Shown piece by piece: positions 42,238-50,546 of a stretch of DNA of 64,000 nt (position 1 is its first letter; the number at the start of each line of letters is the position of its first letter). The notes under the pieces are model-generated. The model did not search any database. It was not told the origin of the DNA and saw nothing but the letters and a program-made list of their open reading frames with translations. The position numbers and the translations under genes were made by a program. Source of the stretch: Pontibacter akesuensis (GTDB lineage: Bacteria; Bacteroidota; Bacteroidia; Cytophagales; Hymenobacteraceae); assembly GCF_001611675.1 (NCBI RefSeq), contig NZ_CP014766.1, positions 2,976,001 through 3,040,000 on the forward strand, given 5' to 3'.

Positions 42238-43248
42238 CTACAACTGCTGCAGAAAGGCCATCGTATCTACCCCATCCGCATAGTCCCACACCATAGGGCG
42301 CTGTGCCTCGCCAAACGGAATGCTTCCTTCCAGCCAACCGTGCGCCGACACCACCACCTGTGTCTTATCCTTCACCGAGGCTAGCTTCTGGCGCAGGTCA
42401 GTTAGCGAGCTGAAGGTGTCGTAGAACAGCACTGAGATAGGGGATACCAGGTTTTGACTCTGCTGCACCAGCATAAAGCCGTTGTCGAAGTGGGGCACCT
42501 GGTTTACCAGCAGTATGGATTTGTTGTAGTCGTAGTTGTTCTGGTACTTGTGGTGGTCCAGTATGTTGGAGCGAACTTCGTTTGCCTCGAAAAACTTATC
42601 AAACGTGTAGCCTTCCGGTACATATACTTTAGACACGTTGCGGCAGCCCAGGCCGTAATAGCGGAAGAAATCCTCTCCGAGCGCTTTCAGGTCGTCGGCC
42701 TCTTCATGGCCGGTCAGTACACCCAGGCTGGTACGGTTTTTCCGGATGATGTGTGGGCGGCTGGCAAAGTAGTATTCAAAGTAGCGGGCCGTGTTGTCGG
42801 AGCCGGTGGCGATGATGGCATCGGCCTCTTTCAGCAGGTGTACGTACTCGATGTGGTTGGCAAAGGCCGGCTCAATGGAGATCAGCATGTTGGCCAGGCG
42901 CTTGATCAGCGCCTCGTCGGAGGAACTTAGCTTGGCCAGCAGGTAGTGCCCACTCATCAGCACCGACAGGAAATCATGAAAACCCACCATCGGAATATTG
43001 CCCGCCATCACCACGCCAACCTTCTTTGGTGTAACCTGTTTGAGGTGGTACGGGTAAAGCCATTCACGGAGGTACTGCTCATCGAGCAGCAGGATGAGGC
43101 CGTCAATCGCAAAAGACACGTTCTCCTCTGTGAACCAGTTATTGCCCGAGCCGGCTACAAAAGCCCACTCCTGGCGTTGTTCAGGGGTAAGTTGTTGCAG
43201 TTGCTGTCCGAGTTTTACGAAGGCTTCGATCCTGTTCTCAAGTGTCAT
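42238..43248 (-). CDS. LuxC-like acyl-CoA reductase
   Basis: This 336-aa protein belongs to the LuxC/acyl-CoA reductase branch of the aldehyde dehydrogenase superfamily. These proteins reduce acyl-CoA to aldehyde with NADPH via a cysteine thioester. The catalytic cysteine is Cys202 in YYGLGCRNVSKVYVP. VGVVMAGNIPMVGFHDFL is the nucleotide-binding region, and IIATGSDNTARYFEYYF is also conserved. It diverges from a dicluster ferredoxin gene, a pairing common in Bacteroidota. The physiological acyl substrate is not known. Confidence 0.85.
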   Translation of the reverse strand: MTLENRIEAFVKLGQQLQQLTPEQRQEWAFVAGSGNNWFTEENVSFAIDGLILLLDEQYLREWLYPYHLKQVTPKKVGVVMAGNIPMVGFHDFLSVLMSGHYLLAKLSSSDEALIKRLANMLISIEPAFANHIEYVHLLKEADAIIATGSDNTARYFEYYFASRPHIIRKNRTSLGVLTGHEEADDLKALGEDFFRYYGLGCRNVSKVYVPEGYTFDKFFEANEVRSNILDHHKYQNNYDYNKSILLVNQVPHFDNGFMLVQQSQNLVSPISVLFYDTFSSLTDLRQKLASVKDKTQVVVSAHGWLEGSIPFGEAQRPMVWDYADGVDTMAFLQQL

Positions 43249-43275
43249 GGCAGTGCGGTGCGTGGTAAAAATTTA

Positions 43276-43307
43276 TTTGATAGGGATACTGATTGTTTCT
43301 AATTTTG
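43276..43307 (+). promoter_or_regulatory. Candidate ferredoxin promoter
   Basis: TTTG at 43276-43279 is followed after exactly 20 nt by TAATTTTG at 43300-43307. Both elements match the Bacteroidota consensus perfectly. The ATG is 55 nt downstream. Confidence 0.7.
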
Positions 43308-43326
43308 TTCATTGATAGAAACATGA

Positions 43327-43713
<387 letters not shown>

Positions 43714-43732
43714 GTATAAAACGCTTCAACAG

Positions 43733-43767
43733 AACGCCTGCTCCGGAAAGGGGGCAGGCGTTTTTTA
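43733..43767. terminator. Terminator after the ferredoxin gene
   Basis: AACGCCTG at 43733-43740 pairs with CAGGCGTT at 43755-43762. Further pairing within the loop and TTTTTT follow. Confidence 0.82.
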
Positions 43768-43768
43768 T

Positions 43769-44392
43769 TTACCAGGTGATAGGGTAGGTTTCAACCGTGT
43801 CTTCCTTGTTGCTTTTGTAGGTTATATGCACGGTGAACGTGCGTTCCTGCGCGTCGGCGGGTTTACCCGAAATGGCAAGGGTGCTTAGCTCGTTGCTGCC
43901 CATGAACTCATGGCCGTTTATGGAGTTGATGCGCGAAATCAGCTGATTTAAGGTAATGGGCTTGTTAAACTTATCATCAGACCTCTCAAATGCATTGATA
44001 AAGCTGTTTAGCGGCTGCCCGGCAGGTACACCCCGAAAAGGCTTGTTGCTTGTAACGGTTATACTTTCCACCTTGTCCTTTAGCTCTTTCAAAACAAGGT
44101 CATCCCCACAACTCAAAGCTAACGCTGCTGGCTGCAAAGAAAAGCTTGCGCTATGCTGGGCCAGCAAGTATTCAAAATTCATGGAAAGTATAAGCGTGTC
44201 TTCTGCATAAGCATCTCCCTCCTGGAGTAGGTTTTCAGTCGCACCTGGATAAGAACGTTGCAGGAAGCTCTCCTTTAGAAGTGTGAGTTGATACAGATTA
44301 AAATTATACGGGCCCTCAACCGGGTCGGGGCAGCAGGCAATGGGAATAACACCGGTTAGCACAAGTAGCAGTAGAATCACCTTCTTTTTCAT
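43769..44392 (-). CDS. Hypothetical lipoprotein
   Basis: This 207-aa protein is read from the ATG at 44392 (MKKKVILLLLVLTGVIPIACC); an ATG four codons earlier is possible. Two cysteines (20, 21) end the lipobox-like PIACC, followed by PDPVEGPYNFNLY. The mature part shows regular beta-strand spacing. The pattern resembles DUF5034-type small proteins of Bacteroidota, but I am not sure of that family. The function is unknown. It is convergent with the ferredoxin gene. The 226-nt spacer before valS holds one likely promoter and no gene. Confidence 0.68.
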   Translation of the reverse strand: MKKKVILLLLVLTGVIPIACCPDPVEGPYNFNLYQLTLLKESFLQRSYPGATENLLQEGDAYAEDTLILSMNFEYLLAQHSASFSLQPAALALSCGDDLVLKELKDKVESITVTSNKPFRGVPAGQPLNSFINAFERSDDKFNKPITLNQLISRINSINGHEFMGSNELSTLAISGKPADAQERTFTVHITYKSNKEDTVETYPITW

Positions 44393-44573
44393 ACTTCTTA
44401 ACATTAGTTTATCCGGGATGGCATAGCATTATCTAAATGTAAGGAAGTTAAGTACATATCCAAGTATAGCCTCGAGTAATGTTGTGTATCAACTCGTTTA
44501 TTAAAAATGGTTTAACTTCTGAGTGGCTCCTGTCTTTCTTCCATTGGCTACTGGTCTTTTGTCTTTTATTCTC

Positions 44574-44581
44574 TAATTTTG
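44574..44581 (+). promoter_or_regulatory. Candidate -7 box of valS
   Basis: TAATTTTG is a perfect TAnnTTTG 37 nt before the valS ATG. No clear -33 element is seen. Confidence 0.45.
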
Positions 44582-44618
44582 CTTTTTAGCACAACACGCC
44601 GAAGATAACCTCAATACG

Positions 44619-47252
44619 ATGTCAATTTCAACGAAATATAACCCCAGGGAAGTAGAGAAGAAGTGGTACGACAGCTGGATGCAGCGCGGCTTCTTCCATT
44701 CTGAGCCCAACCCGAACAAAGAGCCTTACACCATCGTGATTCCGCCGCCAAACGTAACGGGCGTGCTGCACATGGGCCACATGCTCAACAATACGATTCA
44801 GGACATCCTGATACGCCGTGCGCGCATGCAGGGCAAGGAAGCTTGCTGGGTGCCGGGCACCGACCACGCCTCCATTGCCACTGAGGCAAAGGTGGTGGCG
44901 ATGCTGAAGGAGAAAGGCATCAACAAAAGCGACCTTACCCGCGAGGAATTCCTGAAGTATGCCTGGGAGTGGAAAGAGAAGTATGGCGGCATTATACTGG
45001 ACCAGCTGAAGAAACTGGGCGCGTCCTGCGACTGGGACCGCACCCGCTTCACGATGGAGGATGACATGAGCGCCGCCGTAATCGAGGTGTTTGTGGACCT
45101 GTATCACAAAGGCAAGATTTACCGCGGCGTGCGCATGGTAAACTGGGACCCACTGGGCGGCACAGCACTGTCTGACGAAGAGGTAATCCCGAAGGATACT
45201 ATGGCCAAAATGTACCACCTGAACTACGAGATCGTGGCAGATGGTGCAGCAGAGCCAGGCTATATTACCGTGGCTACCTCACGTCCGGAGACCATCATGG
45301 CCGACGTGGCTGTAGCCGTTAATCCGAACGACGAGCGCTATAAGCAGCTGCACGGTAAGAGCGTGCGCATTCCGCTGTTGGGCAAAGAAATTCCAATCAT
45401 ACTTGATGAGTATGTAAGTATAGATTTCGGTACCGGCGCGCTGAAAGTAACGCCGGCCCACGACCTGAACGACTATGAACTGGGCCAGAAGCACAAACTG
45501 CCTACCATCGATATCCTGAACAACGACGGCACCTTGAACGAGCAGGCGCAGCTGTATGTGGGCCAGGATCGTTTTGCCGCCCGCCGCAACATCGTGAAAG
45601 ATTTGCAGGAAGCCGGTTTGCTGGTGAAGATCGAGGAGTACGCTAGTGTGCTGCAGACATCAGAGCGCACGGGTGCTGTGATTGAGCCGCGCTTGTCGAT
45701 GCAGTGGTTCTGCAAGATGGACCAGATGGCGAAGCCGGCGCTGGATGCCGTGATGAACGACGAGATTCGCCTGCACCCGCCGAAGTTCAAGAACATGTAC
45801 CGCGCCTGGATGGAGAACGTACGCGACTGGTGCGTTTCGCGCCAGCTGTGGTGGGGCCAGCAGATCCCCGCATATTACCTGCCGGATGGCTCTTTCGTTG
45901 TGGCTACCACTGCCGAGGAAGCATTGCGGTTAGCCCGCAAGGAAAGCGGTAACGACAGCCTGCAACTCTCGGACCTGCGTCAGGACGAAGACGTGCTGGA
46001 TACTTGGTTCTCGTCGTGGCTGTGGCCGATCTCGGTGTTTGACGGTTTCAAAGACCCGGACAATAAAGACATTCTATACTACTACCCAACCAACGACCTG
46101 GTAACAGCTCCGGAGATTCTTTTCTTCTGGGTAGCGCGCATGATTATGGCGGGGTATGAATTCCGAAACGAGCTGCCGTTCAAAAACGTGTACCTGACGG
46201 GCATCGTGCGTGATACGCAGGGACGCAAAATGTCGAAGCAGCTGGGCAACTCCCCAGACCCGCTCGACCTGATCGAGCAGTACGGAGCCGACGGTGTGCG
46301 TGCCGGTATGCTGTTCAGCTCACCAGCCGGTAACGACTTGCTGTTCGACGAGAAACTGGTAGAGCAGGGACGTAACTTCAGCAACAAAATCTGGAACGCT
46401 TTCCGCCTGATAAAGGGGTGGGAGATAGACGAGAGCCTGCCGTTCCCGAACGAAACTGCTGTGGCTTGGTTTGAGTCGCGCTTTAACGAGGCATTTGTTC
46501 AGATAGAAGACCATTTCAGCAAGTTCCGTATTTCGGATGCGCTGCTGGCCGTGTATAAGCTGGTGTGGGATGATTTCTGCTCCAATTACCTGGAAATGAT
46601 CAAGCCTGCCTACCAGCAACCGATCGACAAACAGACGATAGACGCTACCTCGGCTTTCCTGGAGAAGGTGCTGAAGGTGCTGCACCCGTTTATGCCGTTC
46701 ATCACAGAAGAAATCTGGCACGAACTGAAGGAGCGCAAGGACAAGGAATACCTGATCATTTCTGCCTGGCCGAAGAAGGACAAATTCGATAAGGAGGTAA
46801 TTGCAAAGATGGAAAGCGTGCTGAACATCGTGGGCGCTATCCGCAACGTGCGTAACTCCAAAAATATCGCCAATTCGAAGCAACTGGAGCTGTCGGTTAA
46901 AAACATGAGCGGCATTGATTACGAGCCGTTCCTGGGCATTATCCGTAAGCTGGCGGGCATTAGCGAGATCAGTTATGTGAACGATAACCTGGAAGGTGCC
47001 ATCAGCTTCGTAGAGGCAGGAGACGAGTTCTTTATTCCAATGGAAGGCAACATTGATGTAGCCGCCGAGCGCGAGCGCCTGACAAAGGAGCTGGAGTACA
47101 CCAAGGGCTTCCTGGCGTCGGTGGATAAGAAGCTGAGCAACGAGCGCTTCGTAAGCGGTGCCCCTGAAGCTGTGATTGCCAGCGAACGCAAGAAGAAAGC
47201 AGATGCTGAGGCCAAGATAAACGCCATTGAGCAAAGCCTCGCGGTGCTGTAA
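44619..47252 (+). CDS. valS: Valyl-tRNA synthetase
   Basis: ValS charges tRNA(Val) and edits mischarged threonine. The 877-aa class I enzyme has the HIGH motif as HMGH (51-54), the editing domain with the Thr-rich region [14 protein letters not shown], the WFSSWLWP block, KMSKQ (in [14 protein letters not shown]) and the C-terminal coiled-coil arm ([11 protein letters not shown]). All are typical. Copies of AAGTATR fall mainly in Tyr, Ile and Ser-Ile codons. The gene ends 8 nt before the 33-bp hairpin at 47261. Confidence 0.97.
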   Translation: MSISTKYNPREVEKKWYDSWMQRGFFHSEPNPNKEPYTIVIPPPNVTGVLHMGHMLNNTIQDILIRRARMQGKEACWVPGTDHASIATEAKVVAMLKEKGINKSDLTREEFLKYAWEWKEKYGGIILDQLKKLGASCDWDRTRFTMEDDMSAAVIEVFVDLYHKGKIYRGVRMVNWDPLGGTALSDEEVIPKDTMAKMYHLNYEIVADGAAEPGYITVATSRPETIMADVAVAVNPNDERYKQLHGKSVRIPLLGKEIPIILDEYVSIDFGTGALKVTPAHDLNDYELGQKHKLPTIDILNNDGTLNEQAQLYVGQDRFAARRNIVKDLQEAGLLVKIEEYASVLQTSERTGAVIEPRLSMQWFCKMDQMAKPALDAVMNDEIRLHPPKFKNMYRAWMENVRDWCVSRQLWWGQQIPAYYLPDGSFVVATTAEEALRLARKESGNDSLQLSDLRQDEDVLDTWFSSWLWPISVFDGFKDPDNKDILYYYPTNDLVTAPEILFFWVARMIMAGYEFRNELPFKNVYLTGIVRDTQGRKMSKQLGNSPDPLDLIEQYGADGVRAGMLFSSPAGNDLLFDEKLVEQGRNFSNKIWNAFRLIKGWEIDESLPFPNETAVAWFESRFNEAFVQIEDHFSKFRISDALLAVYKLVWDDFCSNYLEMIKPAYQQPIDKQTIDATSAFLEKVLKVLHPFMPFITEEIWHELKERKDKEYLIISAWPKKDKFDKEVIAKMESVLNIVGAIRNVRNSKNIANSKQLELSVKNMSGIDYEPFLGIIRKLAGISEISYVNDNLEGAISFVEAGDEFFIPMEGNIDVAAERERLTKELEYTKGFLASVDKKLSNERFVSGAPEAVIASERKKKADAEAKINAIEQSLAVL

Positions 47253-47260
47253 CGTGTAAA

Positions 47261-47332
47261 GCCTTATTTAGCAAGTATAAAAAGAGCCGCTCCCTAACAG
47301 GAGCGGCTCTTTTTATACTTGCTAAATAAGGC
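47261..47332. terminator. 33-bp bidirectional hairpin carrying AAGTATA in both arms
   Basis: The arms at 47261-47293 and 47300-47332 are perfect reverse complements with a 6-nt loop. Each arm includes GCAAGTATAA or its complement. It separates valS from the convergent subtilase gene. The length is unusual for a plain terminator. Confidence 0.85.
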
Positions 47333-47343
47333 TTCCCGGTGGC

Positions 47344-50076
47344 TTAGCGCACCAATACCATTCTATTGGAGTATACTTTGTCGCCAGCCTTCACGCGGTA
47401 CACGTAGGTGCCTGCAGGCAAGTTGCTGCCGTCAAACTTCAGGCTGTGCTTGCCTGCCGTTTTGTTTTCGGCAACGAGCGTCTGTACTTTGTTGCCCAGC
47501 ACATCAAACACCTCTACCGACACAAAGCCATCCTGCGCCAGTCCATAATTGATGGTTGCCACGCCATTAAACGGGTTAGGGTAAGAGAAGCTCTTCTCCC
47601 ACAGCGCCGATGCGGCCTGCATCTCAGATGTAGTAGAAGTAGAAGCTACTGGCTGCGTGGTTGCCTCCCAGTTGGTGTGCGTGCGCGTGATAATCACAGC
47701 GAACTCGCCACGGGTTACGTTCTGCAGCGGCTTAAAGGTAGCGTGCATTTGTGGCAGCAGGTCGTACGGCCCCTGTGTTACAGAATAAAAGGCGTTGATC
47801 AGGCCCATATCCAGTGCCACGCTCACGTACCCTTCCAGGCCAGCCGGAATATCTTTGGCATCCTCAACGGCAATCTTCTTTCCATTAACAGTTACCGTTA
47901 CAGCTTTGCCATTGCGCTCCAGGGCATACTCCTGCAGGCCCAGGCTCTGCACCAGCGAGTAAGCTAAATGTGCGCGGTTAACGGCGCCTTTAGGGTTGAA
48001 TTTGCCTGATCCATCTTTCAGCATTACGCCATTGTAAGCGTGCATGCGGTCACGGAGCGCTGCTCCCTTTGCCGTTACCGATTCAGCCAGTAACAGCTCG
48101 TTTCCGCTTACGTCTCTGAAGGTTACCGCTCCGTCAGTTGGGAAGAACTGGCGCACGGCCTGTCCCATCATCAGGTAATCTGCTAACTGAATGCGCTTCA
48201 GCGGCTCGTCCGGCTTGTAGCCTGTTCCCACGCCATCGGCCAGACGGGCGCTTACCGCCATTTTGATTGATGCCTCTGCCGGATGCCCCACAATGTCGCT
48301 TAGGCCGGTGGTGCCCGTAAGCTGCATGCTGGTAATAGTGCCCGAGATAGCCTCTGGCAATGCGACGCCCTGCAGTCCCTCAATCTTCAGTGTCCAGGTT
48401 CCGGGCATTGGCGAAGCTACTGCCATGCCTCTATCAAACGTCTGTGCGAACAGCACCGGAATGCCGGAGCGGTACTCTTTTCCATCCGGGGAGAACAGGA
48501 TCAGGTTTACTGGGTTGCCTGTCAATCCGGCCAATCCACCAGAGGTGATTTTGGCTTCGAAACCGGTTGTGCCTTCCGCCACGTTGAACGTCATCTGGTT
48601 GTTAGCCGCCAGGAGCGGGTTGTAGTCGATAGTGAAGTTCTGCACTTCCTTGGCCGTGTTGATGCTGCTGTTGAACTTTCTGTTTAGGTTGAGCGCTGTG
48701 CCAAACGGTACGCTTCTGAAGATGTAGTCGACAGCGGCATAGGCGTTCACATAACCGGCGCCAACTTCCCAGGACTCGCGATTGGGCATGTTGGTAGCAG
48801 TCTTCTGGATGATATTCTTCACCTCGGCAGGTGAAAGCGATGGATTTGCCTCCAGCATCAGCGCCACGATACCCGCTGTAAGCGGCGTAGCCATGGAAGT
48901 ACCACTCATGTGCGCATAGAAAGGTACGTGTGCAGGCTCAAGTCCCTCTACGTCCTGCTGGGCGCTTAAAGACGTAACCGGAGCCACCACACGGGTAGAG
49001 ATGATATCCACGCCGGGAGCTACGATGGTTGGTCTGTTCTCATACGTCCAGGTTTCGCCGTCTATCACAAACGTGCCACCTTCCCCTTTCACGCCTCTGG
49101 AAGAGAACTCAGCCAGGCGGCCATACTTATCGCCGGCACCTACAGAGATTACCCATGGCGCAATGGCGTAAGGGTTATGCGTGTCTGATCCAGGACCTTC
49201 GTTGCCAGCCGCAAATACAGAAACAATGCCGCGGTCATACGCCTTCTTTGAAGCGACGTTCACAGGGTTGGCTGGATCAAAATCACCGGAAGTACCCCAG
49301 GAGTTGCTGATCACGCGGATGCCATACTCATACTGGTGCGTCAGGGCATAATCATACCCGCCAATCGCATCAAGAATAAATAACGCGCCGCCTGAGCCGT
49401 AACCGATCAGGTCAGCGCCGGGTGCTGCACCTTCATAAAGGCCACCCGATCTGGAGCCGTTGCCGCCCACGCTGCCTGCGCAATGCGTTCCATGGCCGGA
49501 GTTGGTGTCGGTGTTCGGCACGTTCTCGAGCCAGGTTACCGGTAGCATCGCATCCAAGCTGTTCAGGTTAGTGGTGCCCATTACGTTCTGTACCAGGTGC
49601 GTGCCTAGCTTAATGTCGTCGTGCGTTCCATCCACGCCACTGTCGTTGATCATCACACCCACGCCCTTGCCCGAAACAGGCATGCCGTTGTTGCGGGCTG
49701 TCATCACTTTATCGCCTCTAAGCCGCTGCACACCCGTTAGGCTGGTGCCATTGTAGTTGAAGTAGCTAAGCTCTTTGTTCAGGTAAACGGACTTTACAGC
49801 AGGGTTATCGGCCAGGCCCTGCACCTGTGCGGCGGTAGCTAGAACACCAGCTATCGGAAGCGATTTAAAAGAGACTCCTTTGGTGATACCGAGTGAGCTT
49901 AGAACAGCCAAATTGGCTGCGCTAGGAGCCCCGTCGCCATGGAAGGTGACAATAACCTGGAGCGAGCCGGTGGTGCCTTGCAAGAGCTGCTTCAGTTCCT
50001 TGTCAACGGTTGCCTGTGCCAGCGCTGTACCTGCAAACAGGACAAGTGCCACAACGAGAGATAAGAGTTGTTTCAT
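47344..50076 (-). CDS. Secreted subtilase with SLH-like repeats and T9SS type A sorting domain
   Basis: This 910-aa secreted serine protease has a signal peptide (1-20, ending TALA) and an inhibitor-like prodomain (about 25-105). The S8 catalytic triad is Asp145 in VMINDSGVDGTH, His195 in NSGHGTHCAG and Ser394 in SGTSMATP, with oxyanion Asn258. A region around residues 640-815 has SLH-like blocks (PDEPLKRIQLADYLMMGQAV, TFRDVSGNELLLAES, KFNPKGAVNRAHLAYSLVQS, YDLLPQMHATFKPLQNVTRG). The end (PNPFNGVATINYGLAQDGFV, GNKVQTLVAENKTAG, GTYVYRVKAGDKVYSNRMVL) is a type A T9SS sorting domain. It is monocistronic. Confidence 0.93.
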   Translation of the reverse strand: MKQLLSLVVALVLFAGTALAQATVDKELKQLLQGTTGSLQVIVTFHGDGAPSAANLAVLSSLGITKGVSFKSLPIAGVLATAAQVQGLADNPAVKSVYLNKELSYFNYNGTSLTGVQRLRGDKVMTARNNGMPVSGKGVGVMINDSGVDGTHDDIKLGTHLVQNVMGTTNLNSLDAMLPVTWLENVPNTDTNSGHGTHCAGSVGGNGSRSGGLYEGAAPGADLIGYGSGGALFILDAIGGYDYALTHQYEYGIRVISNSWGTSGDFDPANPVNVASKKAYDRGIVSVFAAGNEGPGSDTHNPYAIAPWVISVGAGDKYGRLAEFSSRGVKGEGGTFVIDGETWTYENRPTIVAPGVDIISTRVVAPVTSLSAQQDVEGLEPAHVPFYAHMSGTSMATPLTAGIVALMLEANPSLSPAEVKNIIQKTATNMPNRESWEVGAGYVNAYAAVDYIFRSVPFGTALNLNRKFNSSINTAKEVQNFTIDYNPLLAANNQMTFNVAEGTTGFEAKITSGGLAGLTGNPVNLILFSPDGKEYRSGIPVLFAQTFDRGMAVASPMPGTWTLKIEGLQGVALPEAISGTITSMQLTGTTGLSDIVGHPAEASIKMAVSARLADGVGTGYKPDEPLKRIQLADYLMMGQAVRQFFPTDGAVTFRDVSGNELLLAESVTAKGAALRDRMHAYNGVMLKDGSGKFNPKGAVNRAHLAYSLVQSLGLQEYALERNGKAVTVTVNGKKIAVEDAKDIPAGLEGYVSVALDMGLINAFYSVTQGPYDLLPQMHATFKPLQNVTRGEFAVIITRTHTNWEATTQPVASTSTTSEMQAASALWEKSFSYPNPFNGVATINYGLAQDGFVSVEVFDVLGNKVQTLVAENKTAGKHSLKFDGSNLPAGTYVYRVKAGDKVYSNRMVLVR

Positions 50077-50481
50077 GGTGAGAGTGTAAAAAGTGTTACA
50101 TATATAAATGGTATTTAAGAAGGTAATAGACTGTCAGGAATAGCACAGTTTTAGTTGTGGTGCATGCTCATCCCTGTTGTCATATAGTGTGTAGGTAGGA
50201 GTGGGGTCAGTAATAAAAGCTTCTACTTAAAATATTAAATTAGGTTTCCTGCTTTTAAACTAATTAGTTGCCTGCTATATAATGTGTTGCAACATCAGTT
50301 TAAGTATAAAATAAAGACTTGTTTTTGTGAACAGAAATTTTATTATAGAGAGAGCATATAGAGAATCAATAAAGTTTATAATATAAAATTTCCATGTTAT
50401 TCTTTTCTGAAAGGATGCTGCTGTAGCTCCGGAGTTACCTCTGAAAATATTTTTATAGCCGATGTTTTTTATATGGAAAAG

Positions 50482-50523
50482 GGCAAAAAAAAAGAGCGAC
50501 GACCGTAACGGTCGTCGCTCTTT
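50482..50523 (-). terminator. Terminator of the BNR/VPS10-type gene
   Basis: AAAGAGCGACGACCG (50491-50505) pairs perfectly with CGGTCGTCGCTCTTT (50509-50523). Nine A residues at 50486-50494 give a T-tract on the minus strand. The rest of the 470-nt A/T-rich spacer 50077-50546 is non-coding; one AAGTATA is seen and no other element. Confidence 0.85.
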
Positions 50524-50546
50524 GATAGAACCAAAGCAGATATGGC

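Noticed and set aside
44590..44596. GCACAAC just before valS as another cassette box
   Set aside because: A 7-mer is expected by chance several times in 64 kb, and there is no hairpin of the attC-like form or AT-rich gene next to it.
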